In this document: positions 1-8,620 of the stretch, in pieces
Layout of the letters: every line of letters starts with the position of its first letter
Position numbering within the stretch: the stretch's first letter is position 1
From: a bacterium
GTDB taxonomy: Bacteria; Acidobacteriota; Polarisedimenticolia; Polarisedimenticolales; Polarisedimenticolaceae
Assembly: GCA_024226515.1 (NCBI GenBank)
Contig: JAAELQ010000202.1
Span: 1 to 51,775 of the forward strand
DNA length: 51,775 bases
Direction of reading: 5' to 3'
Made by a program: the position numbers and the translations under genes
The notes under the pieces: model-generated
Seen by the model: only the letters and a program-made list of their open reading frames with translations
Database searches by the model: none
What the model was told of the DNA's origin: nothing

Positions 1-22
1 GGTTCGATTCCCGCCGCCGCCT
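1..22 (+). tRNA. tRNA 3' end (partial, possibly tRNA-Cys)
   Basis: The window opens with GGTTCGATTCC, the T-arm and T-loop signature of a tRNA (loop TTCGATT closed by GG/CC). It is followed by a 7-nt acceptor strand CGCCGCC and an unpaired T. The implied 5' acceptor strand would be GGCGGCG and the discriminator U73. That combination is common in tRNA-Cys and is also possible for a Gly-type tRNA. The next bases are GCA, so CCA is not encoded. The anticodon lies outside the window, so the identity is inferred only. Confidence 0.6.
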
Positions 23-47
23 GCACTCGCGCACGTAACTCGACACC

Positions 48-2147
48 TCAGCCCGACCGATCCGGGTCGACGCGCGGGCACCCGCCGCAATCCGCGAGGT
101 CGCACGAGCGGGCCGTGCGCAGGGCCAGCGCTCCGGTGGGACAGGCCTCGGCGCAGCGGCGGGCCACCAGGCGCAGTCCCTCCGACAGCGGGCGATCGAA
201 CGGGACCGACACGCTGACGTCGAATCCGCGCCCGATGGGGGACAGACCCAGGTCTTCTCCCGCGTCGGCCGCGATGCGCACGCAGGCGTCGCACAGGATG
301 CACTTGCCCGGCTCGTAGACGATCTCGGGGTGTGTCCGGTCCTGTTCGAAGCGTCGTCGTCGGCCGAGGAAGCGGCCGGGGTCGGCGCCGTAACGCGTCG
401 CGAGCGTCCTCAGCCCACAACCCTGCGCCTTCGCGCAGCCGCAGCTCATGCAGCGGCGCGACTCGGACAGCGCCTGCGCGTCGGAGAGCGTGCCGACGAC
501 CTCGTCGAACGTCGACCGCCGCAGGTCGCCTCCGAGTGTCGTCGTCTCGACGCGCGACGCGCGTTCGATCTCGCGGAAGATGGCGGCTCGCTCCTCGTCG
601 TCGACCGGCTGCATCGTCACTCGCGTCTGCTCTTCCGCGACGAGCTCGAGGCCGCGCAGCCGGCGGTCGATCGATTGCGCCGCGATGCGGCCGGCCGCCA
701 CCGCTCGCACCGCGAGGTCGGGTCCCAGCACCGCGTCGCCTCCGGCGAAGACTCCGTCGAGGTTCGTGGCCAGCGTCGTCGGGTCGGCGGCGATGCCCCA
801 GGCCGTCGTGTTCAGGCCGTCTCGTTCGGCGACCTCCAGCTCGACCGCCTGACCGACGGCCGAGATCACGGTGTCACAGACCTCCACGAACTCGGAGTGC
901 GGAATCGGAATCGGGCGCCGCCGGCCGGATTCGTCGGGCTCGCCGAGGCGCATGCGGTGGCAGGCCAACTCGATTCCTCCGTCGCCCGCTCGTGCCAGGC
1001 GCCACGGAGCTGCGAGGTAGCGGATGTTCACGCCTTCCTGCTCGGCCGCCTCGATCTCTTCCATCAGGCACGGCATCTCCTCGCGCGTCCGGCGGTAGAT
1101 CACCTCGACCGACGCGCCGAGGCGCAGCGCGCTGCGCGCCGCGTCCATCGCCGTGTTGCCGCCACCGACGACGACCACGCGTTCGCCGACATCGGGCGGG
1201 CGTTGCTCGGCGACCCGGCGCAGGAACTCGAGTCCGGACAGCGCATGCTCTTCTCCCGTGCAGCGCATGCTCCGCGAGTGCCAGGCGCCGATCGCCAGGA
1301 AGACCGCGTCGTGCTCGCGGCGCAGGTCCGTCAGGGAGAAGTCGCGACCCCAGCGGGACTCGGCGCGCAGCTCGACGCCGAGGTCCTCGATCAGGTCGAT
1401 CTCCGCGTCGAGCGCCGCGGCGGGCAGACGATAGTCCGGGATGCCGTAGCGCAACATGCCCCCGGCGCTCGGGCAGGCGTCGTGGACGGTGCAGGCGTGA
1501 CCCGCCAGGCGGAGATAGAACGCGGCGGAGAGCCCCGCCGGTCCGGCGCCGACCACGCCGACGCTCTTACCGCTCGCAGGGCCCGGAAGCGGAGGCGCCC
1601 CGCCGTTCTCGAGGTGACGATCGGTGGTCCAGCGGTGCAGCGCGGCGATCGCCAGGCCGTGGCGGTCGTAGTCGCGCCGCCGGCAGCTCTGCTCGCAGAG
1701 GTGCGGACAGATCCGGCCCAGCGATCCGGGCAGGGCCAGTCGATCGAAGATCACGTCCATCGCGCGCTCGGGCTGGTCGCTCGCGATCTCGTAGACGAAC
1801 CCCGCGATGTCCAGTCCCGCCGGGCAGCCGGCCCGGCACGGGGCGATGCAATCGCCGGCGTGGTCCGAGAGCAACAGCTCGAGCGCCATCTTGCGCGCGG
1901 CGAGGATCTCCTCGTTGCCGGTCACGACACGCATGCCGTCGTCGGCCGGCAGGGCGCAGGCCGGCGACAGCCGCGGAATGCCCTCGACCTGCACGCAGCA
2001 GAGGAAGCACGACGCCGCCGGCTCGTGCCCCGGGACGTGACACAGCGTGGGGATCTCGACGCCGATGCTGCGCGCGGCGTCGAGCAGCGTCGTCCCGCGC
2101 TCGACCGTGACCTCCCTCCCGTCGATGGTCAGCGTGATGCGGCTCAT
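48..2147 (-). CDS. 2Fe-2S / GltD-like FAD / 4Fe-4S oxidoreductase subunit
   Basis: 699 residues. The N-terminus is a NuoG/HydA-type [2Fe-2S] domain with C36, C47, C50 and C64 in the canonical C-x10-C-x2-C-x13-C spacing. A glutamate-synthase-small-subunit (GltD/NfnB) flavoprotein follows, with an Fe-S helical domain (Cys about 100-155), FAD motif GAGPAG at 200-205 and NAD(P)H motif GGGNTA at 328-333. The C-terminal 140 residues add two cysteine clusters (C566/569/571/577 and C616/619/622/665/669). The start ATG overlaps the stop of the NuoF-like gene (ATGA). This architecture replaces the H-cluster module of HydA and matches the NfnB-like subunit of Sporomusa-type transhydrogenases (Stn). It probably exchanges electrons between NAD(P)H and ferredoxin as the last subunit of the operon. 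The family is clear; the physiological reaction is inferred. Confidence 0.85.
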   Translation of the reverse strand: MSRITLTIDGREVTVERGTTLLDAARSIGVEIPTLCHVPGHEPAASCFLCCVQVEGIPRLSPACALPADDGMRVVTGNEEILAARKMALELLLSDHAGDCIAPCRAGCPAGLDIAGFVYEIASDQPERAMDVIFDRLALPGSLGRICPHLCEQSCRRRDYDRHGLAIAALHRWTTDRHLENGGAPPLPGPASGKSVGVVGAGPAGLSAAFYLRLAGHACTVHDACPSAGGMLRYGIPDYRLPAAALDAEIDLIEDLGVELRAESRWGRDFSLTDLRREHDAVFLAIGAWHSRSMRCTGEEHALSGLEFLRRVAEQRPPDVGERVVVVGGGNTAMDAARSALRLGASVEVIYRRTREEMPCLMEEIEAAEQEGVNIRYLAAPWRLARAGDGGIELACHRMRLGEPDESGRRRPIPIPHSEFVEVCDTVISAVGQAVELEVAERDGLNTTAWGIAADPTTLATNLDGVFAGGDAVLGPDLAVRAVAAGRIAAQSIDRRLRGLELVAEEQTRVTMQPVDDEERAAIFREIERASRVETTTLGGDLRRSTFDEVVGTLSDAQALSESRRCMSCGCAKAQGCGLRTLATRYGADPGRFLGRRRRFEQDRTHPEIVYEPGKCILCDACVRIAADAGEDLGLSPIGRGFDVSVSVPFDRPLSEGLRLVARRCAEACPTGALALRTARSCDLADCGGCPRVDPDRSG

Positions 2148-3913
2148 GCCCGATCGCCTCCCGCGTCGGCGTCCGCCGGCGACGCGACGGAGACCCGCCC
2201 GCCGGAGACGATCTCGACGGCGCCGTCCCGGCAGGCGTCGAAGCACATGTCGCAGCGCGTGCACGTCTCGACATCGATCGCATGACGCTCGTGCGGTCGG
2301 TAGTCGATCGCCCCGACCGGGCAGACCTGGGCGCACAGCGTGCAGCCGATGCACGCGTCGTTGATGCGGTAGTTCACCAGCGCCGAGCACTTGCCGGCCG
2401 GGCAGCGACCGTCCCTCACGTGCGCCTCGAACTCGTCACGGAAGAAGCGCAGCGCGGTATTCACGGGATTCGGCGCGGTCTGCCCGAGTCCGCAGAGGCT
2501 CGTGCGCGAGACGCGTTCGGCGAGCTCTGCGAGGTCGAGGAGATCCTCCTCGCGCCCCCGCCCCTCGCACAGTCGATCGAGGATCTCCAGCATGCGCCGG
2601 GTCCCCACGCGGCAGAACGTGCACTTGCCGCAGGACTCGTGACAGCTGAAGCGCAAGAAGTAGCGCGAGATGTCGACCATGCAGTCGCGGTCGTCCAGCA
2701 CGACCATTCCACCCGAGCCCATGATGGCGCCGCTCGCGGTCAGCGCCTCGTAGTCCACCGGCAGGTCGCACAGCCTCGCCGGCAGGCATCCGCCGGAAGG
2801 GCCGCCGAGCTGAACGGCCTTCAATTCGCGCCCGTGCGCCATTCCGCCGCCCGAGCCCTCGACGATCTCACGGATCGTGTGTCCCATCGGGACCTCGATC
2901 AGGCCGCCGTGGCGGATCTTGCCCGCGAGAGCGAAGACCTTCGTGCCCTTGCTGGACTCCGTGCCGTACGACGCGAACGCCTCGGCGCCGTTGCGCAGGA
3001 TCCACGGCACCGACGCCAGCGTCTCGACATTGTTGATCACGGTGGGGCGGTCGCGGTAGCCGCGCTCGACCGGGTAGGGCGGCCGCAGGCGAGGCACGCC
3101 GCGCCGTCCCTCGAGCGAGGCGATCAGCGCGGTCTCCTCGCCGCAGACGAACGCCCCGGCCCCCTCGCGCACCTCGAGACGCAGGCCCGGCGTCAGGTCG
3201 CGCTCGCGAGCCTGCTCGATGGCGCGACGCACGAGCTCGACCGCCTGTGGATACTCGGCGCGGATGTAGAACACGCCGTGGGACGCGCCGGTCGCGTGCG
3301 CCGCGATGGCCAGCCCCTCGATGACTCGATGGGGGTCGGACTCGAGGACGAGCCGATCCATGAACGCGCCCGGGTCGCCCTCGTCGCCGTTGCACACGAC
3401 GTACTTGGGGCCCGCCTGCGCCAGGGCGAGGGCCCACTTGCGCGCCGTGGGAAAGCCCGCCCCGCCACGGCCACGCAGCCCGGATGCGGCGATCGTCTCG
3501 ATCACCTGCTGCGGCGTGAGCGACTCGCGGCACCGTCGCAGGGCGCGGTAGCCGTCGCGCTCGAGATAGTCCTCGACCTCGCGCGGGTTCACGACGCCGC
3601 AGTTCTCGAGGACGATCCGCGGCGTGCCGGAGAGCGCTTCGCCCGCGGCGGGCGCGCGACGCAGGTGGCGGCGCACGATCCTCGCGGCGCGCTCCGGGGT
3701 GACGTGCGTGTAGGTCGCCGTGCCGGCTCCGTTCTCGACCTCGACCAGCGGCTCGCGATGGCAGGCCCCGCCGCACCCGACGGGCTTGACCGCGCCGCGG
3801 CCGGCCTTCCGCACGGCCGCGTCGAGCGCCTCGTGCACGGCGCGGGCGCCGTTGGCGATGCCGCACGAGCCGACGCCGACGCGGAAGACGACCTCCGCCG
3901 GCCCCGCGCTCAC
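2144..3913 (-). CDS. NuoF/HydB-like NADH-binding flavoprotein with ferredoxin tail
   Basis: 589 residues starting at a GTG that overlaps the upstream stop (GTGA). In order: a thioredoxin-like [2Fe-2S] segment (C17, C47, C51), the 51-kDa NADH/FMN domain with GRGGAGFP at 148-155 and CNGDEGDPG near 174, an SLBB region, the NuoF [4Fe-4S] motif SCGKCTFC (C428/431/434) with C474, then two bacterial-type [4Fe-4S] ferredoxin motifs (C521/524/527/531 and C551/554/557/561). Length and domain order match HydB/HndC of multimeric NAD-reducing hydrogenases and formate dehydrogenases rather than complex I NuoF, which lacks the extra ends. It should be the NAD(H)-binding subunit that passes electrons through FMN. 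A longer upstream reading in the same frame is antisense-like shadow and was discarded because it overlaps NuoE completely. Confidence 0.88.
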   Translation of the reverse strand: MSAGPAEVVFRVGVGSCGIANGARAVHEALDAAVRKAGRGAVKPVGCGGACHREPLVEVENGAGTATYTHVTPERAARIVRRHLRRAPAAGEALSGTPRIVLENCGVVNPREVEDYLERDGYRALRRCRESLTPQQVIETIAASGLRGRGGAGFPTARKWALALAQAGPKYVVCNGDEGDPGAFMDRLVLESDPHRVIEGLAIAAHATGASHGVFYIRAEYPQAVELVRRAIEQARERDLTPGLRLEVREGAGAFVCGEETALIASLEGRRGVPRLRPPYPVERGYRDRPTVINNVETLASVPWILRNGAEAFASYGTESSKGTKVFALAGKIRHGGLIEVPMGHTIREIVEGSGGGMAHGRELKAVQLGGPSGGCLPARLCDLPVDYEALTASGAIMGSGGMVVLDDRDCMVDISRYFLRFSCHESCGKCTFCRVGTRRMLEILDRLCEGRGREEDLLDLAELAERVSRTSLCGLGQTAPNPVNTALRFFRDEFEAHVRDGRCPAGKCSALVNYRINDACIGCTLCAQVCPVGAIDYRPHERHAIDVETCTRCDMCFDACRDGAVEIVSGGRVSVASPADADAGGDRA

Positions 3914-4791
3914 GGTTCCACCAGCGTTTCGTCGAGGATGTTGCGCGCCGCGGCGGGCGTCAGCCGGCCGGCGGTCTCGTCGCCGACCATCATCACCGGC
4001 GCCAGGCTGCAACAGCCGACACAGGCGACGGCGTCGAGCGTCACGCGCCGGTCCGGGTCGGTGTCCTCTCCCGGCCGAATGCCGAAATGACGCCTCAGCT
4101 CGTCGTCGACGCGTGTGGCGCCGGCGACGTGACACGCGGTTCCGTGACAGACTCGCACCACGTGTCGGCCCACCGGCGAGCGGCGGAACTGGGCATAGAA
4201 GCTGGAGGTGCCGGCGATCTGCGCCGGCGTGATCTCGGTGGTCTCGCAGACACGTTGCAGTGCTTCGTCCGGCAGATAACCGAAGTGGTTCTGGATCGCC
4301 TGCAGCAGCGGGATCGCAGTCTCGCGGCTCGGGCCCAGGCGCCGCACGAGGCAATCGACGAACTCCGCGTCGGGCTCCGTCGCGAGAGGCGCGCTCGGGC
4401 GGCGCTCGCCGACGAGCCCGAGGGTCGGCTCGACGGCGGCCGCCTGCAGCCGTTCCAGGCTCGGGGACGGGGTCGGACGGGTGGAGGCCCAGACCTTGCC
4501 TGTCGCGACGGCGAGCGACGAGAGACCCAGCAGCAGCCAGGCGAGCCTGCCGCCGCGCGCCTGGCGCGCGAGCGAGGCCTGGGTCACGCGCTCGCGTTCG
4601 GCCTCGATGCGCGTCGCCACGGAAGCGTCCGTGCCGACTTCCAGTTCCAGCGCCTCGATGCGCGTCGTCGCCGCGGCTTCCGCGCCGAGCGTGACGAAGT
4701 GATCCACCAGCAGCGCGGCGACGCAGCCCAGAGCCAGCGCCGCCGCCACGAGGGAGACGGCCAGCGCCGCACGCTTTCGTTTCTCCGTCAT
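3910..4791 (-). CDS. NuoE/HydC-like [2Fe-2S] subunit with an N-terminal membrane anchor
   Basis: 293 residues. The C-terminal half (about 140-293) is a normal NuoE/24-kDa thioredoxin-like [2Fe-2S] subunit with C215, C220, C257 and C261 (CHGTAC and CVGCC). Unlike the usual 160-residue NuoE, about 135 residues precede it. They hold a hydrophobic helix at about 8-30, a charged alanine/glutamate-rich helical stretch, and a second hydrophobic helix at about 83-99. Two membrane spans with a short periplasmic loop would tether the Fe-S domain to the cytoplasmic face. The start is fixed by ATGA overlap with the stop of the polyferredoxin gene upstream. Fe-S identity is certain from the motif; membrane anchoring is predicted from hydrophobicity only. 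Confidence 0.85.
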   Translation of the reverse strand: MTEKRKRAALAVSLVAAALALGCVAALLVDHFVTLGAEAAATTRIEALELEVGTDASVATRIEAERERVTQASLARQARGGRLAWLLLGLSSLAVATGKVWASTRPTPSPSLERLQAAAVEPTLGLVGERRPSAPLATEPDAEFVDCLVRRLGPSRETAIPLLQAIQNHFGYLPDEALQRVCETTEITPAQIAGTSSFYAQFRRSPVGRHVVRVCHGTACHVAGATRVDDELRRHFGIRPGEDTDPDRRVTLDAVACVGCCSLAPVMMVGDETAGRLTPAAARNILDETLVEP

Positions 4792-5747
4792 GCGGCGCGC
4801 CTCTCACCGTCCTCCGCCGCGCGGTGCACCGGGCACGTGCGATAGCAGCGGCCGCAGGCGAAACAGGCCGTGCGCACGGCGCGCTTGTTCTCGATCGCGC
4901 CGTAGGGGCAGCCCTTCTCGCACAGGCCGCAGTCCAGCTCGCGGTCGGGCGTGATCGAGAAGCTGCGCCACGCGTAGCGCGAGAACGCCGAGAGCAGCGC
5001 GCCGTAGGGGCAGAGCCAGCGGCAGTAGGGGCGGCCGACGAAGATCCCCGAGACCAGAAACACGCCGCCCACGATCAACAGCCAGGCCTGTCCGGTGAAG
5101 CGGAACAGGCCCACGAAGGGATCGAAGCGGCAGATCACGAAGTCCCGCGCCGCCGCGGGAAGCACGGCGAAGTAGATCGCGAGGGCGAGATAGACCCAGC
5201 GCAGCCAGGACAGAGCCCGATCGACCCGCGCCGGCACCGTGACGGGCCGCAGCAGCATCAACTCCTGGATCGCCCCCAGCGGGCAGACGCCCGAACAGAA
5301 CACGCGGCCGAAGAACAGCGCGGCCAGCAGCGGCAGGGCGAACACCGCGATGACGTAGTACGGCACCGCGTACGCCGGATCGACGAGCGCCGTCGCGACG
5401 TTCTGGATCGACCCGATCGGGCAGACGCAGCCCTCGCGATAGAAGCCGAAGTAGGCCACGCACGCCGCGGTCAAGGCGACCAGCCAGGCGCGCCGCCGGC
5501 GCCACAGCGCGAGCCACGCGCCCAGGCCCAGCGCCAGCGCCAGCAACCCGACGTCGACGAGCTGCCGCGTCGCGCCGACCGGCCGGGGCCGCTGGACCTC
5601 CGGCGTGACGTAGTCCTCGCCGATCACCTCCTCGGTGGGGGCGACGTCGGCCTGTCGCTCGTAGTGCGTCTGCTGCGCCCACGCGCCGATCGGGGCGAGC
5701 AGCAGCAGCACGAGCAGGCCGGCACGGATCGGTGAGGAACGGGTCAT
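4788..5747 (-). CDS. NapH/NosR-like membrane polyferredoxin
   Basis: 319 residues. There is a signal-like segment (11-25), a short extracytoplasmic region, then about five membrane spans. Paired cysteines of the NapH/NosR/CcoG class follow spans: CVCP (C107/109), CSGVCP (C151/155) and CRWLCP (C242/246). Two [4Fe-4S] ferredoxin motifs close the protein: C273/276/280 and C295/298/301/305. NapH-type proteins move electrons between the quinone pool or cytoplasmic donors and periplasmic redox partners. Here the gene lies between a Tat-exported ferredoxin and the anchored NuoE, so it is the natural membrane conduit of the complex. It overlaps the NuoE start by 4 bp. Confidence 0.82.
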   Translation of the reverse strand: MTRSSPIRAGLLVLLLLAPIGAWAQQTHYERQADVAPTEEVIGEDYVTPEVQRPRPVGATRQLVDVGLLALALGLGAWLALWRRRRAWLVALTAACVAYFGFYREGCVCPIGSIQNVATALVDPAYAVPYYVIAVFALPLLAALFFGRVFCSGVCPLGAIQELMLLRPVTVPARVDRALSWLRWVYLALAIYFAVLPAAARDFVICRFDPFVGLFRFTGQAWLLIVGGVFLVSGIFVGRPYCRWLCPYGALLSAFSRYAWRSFSITPDRELDCGLCEKGCPYGAIENKRAVRTACFACGRCYRTCPVHRAAEDGERRAA

Positions 5748-5784
5748 CGGTCCTCTGCGTTTGCGGCGTCGCGGCCTTACGGCA

Positions 5785-6372
5785 TCAAGTCGCAGGCAGC
5801 GGACCGCGGTCGTAGGCGTCTTCGGGGCAGGCCGAGGCGATCGAGCAGCGGTTGCAGTCGAGGCACACGTTGTGGCGGACCTCGAGACGGATCGAGCCGA
5901 GTCCCGCCGGCTCCTTGCACTCCATCACGCAGCGCCCGCACCCGTTGCACAGTTTTTCGTCGATCGTGTACTCGTAGAAGTTGTTGGCCGGGTCGTCCGG
6001 GTCGATCCAGCCGATCGCCTCACGCTTGATCGCGTCGCGCGGGCAGACCTTCTCGCTGGGTAGGCCGTCGGGACCGACGGCGCTGGTGATCTTGAAGTAG
6101 GCCGGGCAGATGTAGCAGCGGCCGCACTTCGAGAACTCGTTCACCGCCCGTATGGCGGACAGCGTCAGCACGCAGTCCGTGGCGCACAGCTCGCAGTATT
6201 CAACGCCCACGGCGCCGAGCTTGGAGTTGACGCACGCCCCGGCGTCGATCGACCAGGCGTAGGTCTTGTTGGCCTTGATCACCAGCAGACCGGCCACGCC
6301 GCCCAGGCCGGCCAGCGCGGCGCCGCGCGCGGCCGTGGCCAGGACGTCCCGTCGCGAGTACTTGTCGCTCAT
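5785..6372 (-). CDS. Tat-exported four-cluster ferredoxin
   Basis: 195 residues. The N-terminus carries a twin-arginine signal (SRRDVLA at 6-12, hydrophobic stretch 14-33), so it should be exported folded with cofactors. Sixteen cysteines are arranged as C47; C60/63/67; C83/86/89; C110; C142/145/148/152; C170/173/176/182, compatible with up to four [4Fe-4S] clusters. This resembles NapG/DmsB-like periplasmic ferredoxins that partner with NapH. The ATG overlaps the stop of the NHL gene (ATGA); a longer reading upstream is a shadow. It is expected to be the extracytoplasmic electron acceptor or donor for the membrane polyferredoxin encoded next. Confidence 0.85.
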   Translation of the reverse strand: MSDKYSRRDVLATAARGAALAGLGGVAGLLVIKANKTYAWSIDAGACVNSKLGAVGVEYCELCATDCVLTLSAIRAVNEFSKCGRCYICPAYFKITSAVGPDGLPSEKVCPRDAIKREAIGWIDPDDPANNFYEYTIDEKLCNGCGRCVMECKEPAGLGSIRLEVRHNVCLDCNRCSIASACPEDAYDRGPLPAT

Positions 6373-7223
6373 TCGCCATCCCCGGCGTCCTGCGGGACGA
6401 AGGAGAGGATCCGCAGCTTCGCGGTGTCGGCGACCCACACGCGACCGGTCGAATCGACGGCCAGGTCCATGTTCTTCGAGGTCTTGTCGAACTCTTCCTG
6501 AGCCACGATGGCCAGCAATTGCCCGTCACGGTCGTAGACCTTGGCCCGCGGCCCGGCCTTCTCGCTGACCAGCACGCGGCCTTCGCGGCCCAGCGCGACG
6601 TTGGTCGGATTGCAGCATCCGCCGAACCCGGCCGGATCGCGGCCGTCGAAGTGTCCGAAGCGCGAGAGCAGCGTGCCGTCGGCGTCGTAGCGCTCGACGC
6701 GGTGCATGCCCGGGTTGGCCACGTGCAGCGTGCCGTCGTCGGCGACGGCGAAGTCGACCACGCCGTTGGGGATGTCGAAGCCGCCCTTGCGGTGCTCGTC
6801 GCCGATATCGTTACGCCAGGTTCCCTTGCGGTCGTAGCGTCGGATGCAGCGCGCCTGGGCGTCGGCGAGGAAGACGTCGTCGCCGGCGAAGCCGATGGCG
6901 GTGACCCGCCCGAGCCGCTCCGCATCGCTCCAGGTGTCGACGAGTCGGCCCTCGTCGGTGAAGATCTCGACCTGTTGCCGTTGCCCGACCCAGACGCCGC
7001 CGTCCGGCGCGATCGAGACGGAATAGCCCGGACGCGCGGTGTTCCAGGAGCCCGACGCGTTGCCGCGGGCGTCGAAGACGCGCAACCGCGAGTCGCCGAC
7101 CGCGTAGATGCGATCGGCATCGTCGAGCGCGATCCCTCTGAGCGATTCGGCGAACGCGCGCTCCGCGGAATCGCCGATGCGTGCGCCCGATCGGTAGCGC
7201 AGGCCGGTCGTCGCCTCAGCCAT
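6369..7223 (-). CDS. NHL-repeat beta-propeller protein
   Basis: 284 residues made of repeated blades with the pattern V-x-D-x-x-G-x-V-x-V-A-D and R-x-x-x-Y-D-x-x-G, typical of NHL propellers (about five to six blades). There is no evident signal peptide, although the flanking propeller and ferredoxin are exported. A Gly-Gly-Cys-Cys-Asn-Pro motif lies near residue 208. It overlaps the PQQ-type propeller gene by 8 bp and the ferredoxin gene by 4 bp, so it is translationally coupled to both. Propellers of this kind are usually protein-interaction scaffolds; the role here is unknown. Confidence 0.75.
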   Translation of the reverse strand: MAEATTGLRYRSGARIGDSAERAFAESLRGIALDDADRIYAVGDSRLRVFDARGNASGSWNTARPGYSVSIAPDGGVWVGQRQQVEIFTDEGRLVDTWSDAERLGRVTAIGFAGDDVFLADAQARCIRRYDRKGTWRNDIGDEHRKGGFDIPNGVVDFAVADDGTLHVANPGMHRVERYDADGTLLSRFGHFDGRDPAGFGGCCNPTNVALGREGRVLVSEKAGPRAKVYDRDGQLLAIVAQEEFDKTSKNMDLAVDSTGRVWVADTAKLRILSFVPQDAGDGE

Positions 7224-8472
7224 CGTTCTTGACCTTGAGGCAGACCATGCGCGAGAGATCCCGGACGACCAGCCGTCCGTCGGACAGCGCGGGGGGAGCC
7301 CATACGTCGTGGCCGCTCAGCACCTGCGCGGCAGCCAGCTCACGGTAGCCCTCGGTGTTCGCGTCGAGCAGGCGGATCATGCCCGTGCGGCCCTCGACGA
7401 CGAAGAACATCCCGTCGGCCAGCAGGAACGAGCCGAGACCGAAGTAGGCCTTGCCGTCGCTGTTCCAGGCCTCGTTGCCCTCCAGGTCGAGGCAGGTGAA
7501 CATCCCGCGACGCTTCTTGCCCACCGCGAACACGTGCTCGTCGAGCAGGATCGGCGTCTGGACCTCCGAGTTCCACGTGTCGGCGGCGTGGACGAAGATC
7601 GACTCGGTGGAGAAGCCCTCGCCGTCGCGCTTGACGCGGAACATCGCGCCGCCGCTGTCGTAGGCCGCGGTGACGTAGACCCGCTCGGCGTCGACGGCCA
7701 GCGGGGAGGGCGAGACCGAGACGTTGAACTTGAACGGGAAGTGCCACAGCAGCTTGCCGTCCTCGGCGGAGATTCCGACCGTGCCCTCGAGCACGCTGAA
7801 CAGATACTGTTCGACGCCACCGAGCGTGGCCGGCATCGGCGACGCATGGGACAGCAGCCAGCCCTTCGGGTTCGGCGTGCGCCAGATCTCCTCGCCCGTC
7901 GCCTTGTTCAGCGCGACCATCAGCGCCGACGGCCCGGCCGGCGCGATCACGACGCTGTCCTTCTCGATCAGCGGACACTGCCCGTTGTACCAGGGCGGGA
8001 TCTTGGTGCCGTAGTCGGTGACCAGGTTCTTGCGCCACAGCTCCTTGCCGGTCGCGGCGTCCAGAGCGTGCAGCACCGCCTTGGGGTCGAGGGAGAAGAC
8101 ATACTTGCCGTCGGTCGCCGGCACGCTGCGCGTGATGCCGTGGTTGGGGCGGATGCGGCGCTTCTCGGCGAAGCGCCAGATCTCCTTCCCGTCGTCGAGC
8201 GTCAACGCGCGCACGAGGAACGTGAACGTCGCCTCGTCGTAGTCGTTGAAGTAGACCGTGCCGCCGTGGATCGCCGCGCCCGAGTATCCCTGCCCGACCT
8301 CCGTCGACCAGAGCACCTCGGGCCCGCCCTCGGGCCACGATCGCATCAACCCGGTCTCGGACGAGATCGCGTCGCGGTTCGGACCGCGGAACTGCGGCCA
8401 GTCGGCGGCCTGCGCTGCGAGGGCCGAGACCATCGCCGCTACGAGTGCAATCGCGGTAAAAGAAATCCTCAT
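7216..8472 (-). CDS. Secreted PQQ-type (PQQ_2/YrvJ-like) beta-propeller protein
   Basis: 418 residues with a signal peptide ending AQA at about residue 22. The mature start (ADWPQFRGPNRD) and the repeated A-x-D-x-x-T-G-K-E-x-W-R blades mark the PQQ-like outer propeller family that is abundant in Planctomycetes-like genomes. Family resemblance does not prove PQQ binding; the catalytic residues of quinoprotein dehydrogenases are not evident. The start was taken at the ATG giving a signal peptide; a start 40 codons upstream would bury it. First gene of the redox operon. A paralogue sits at 13834-15099 with the same opening motif. Confidence 0.8.
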   Translation of the reverse strand: MRISFTAIALVAAMVSALAAQAADWPQFRGPNRDAISSETGLMRSWPEGGPEVLWSTEVGQGYSGAAIHGGTVYFNDYDEATFTFLVRALTLDDGKEIWRFAEKRRIRPNHGITRSVPATDGKYVFSLDPKAVLHALDAATGKELWRKNLVTDYGTKIPPWYNGQCPLIEKDSVVIAPAGPSALMVALNKATGEEIWRTPNPKGWLLSHASPMPATLGGVEQYLFSVLEGTVGISAEDGKLLWHFPFKFNVSVSPSPLAVDAERVYVTAAYDSGGAMFRVKRDGEGFSTESIFVHAADTWNSEVQTPILLDEHVFAVGKKRRGMFTCLDLEGNEAWNSDGKAYFGLGSFLLADGMFFVVEGRTGMIRLLDANTEGYRELAAAQVLSGHDVWAPPALSDGRLVVRDLSRMVCLKVKNDG

Positions 8473-8620
8473 GCTCGACGGTATTCTCGACTTTTCGGAC
8501 GTAAAGGGTTGTAAATAGTCCGGAGCATTACGGTCGTGTTTCCAGGTTGACAAGCGCGACGACCTCTGCCGCCCCGTCGGGGTCGAGAACACCCCCCGTT
8601 GTCCTTAAAATGGCGACGAT

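Noticed and set aside
1..22. tRNA-Sec identity for the partial tRNA
   Set aside because: Tempting because of the selenoprotein, but a T discriminator with a 7-nt acceptor does not fit tRNA-Sec, which has a longer acceptor and G73.
330..2285. Long plus-strand open frame (651 codons) opposite the flavoprotein gene
   Set aside because: High GC makes antisense frames open. The minus-strand product has intact Fe-S and FAD motifs, and this one is low-complexity Arg/Ala.
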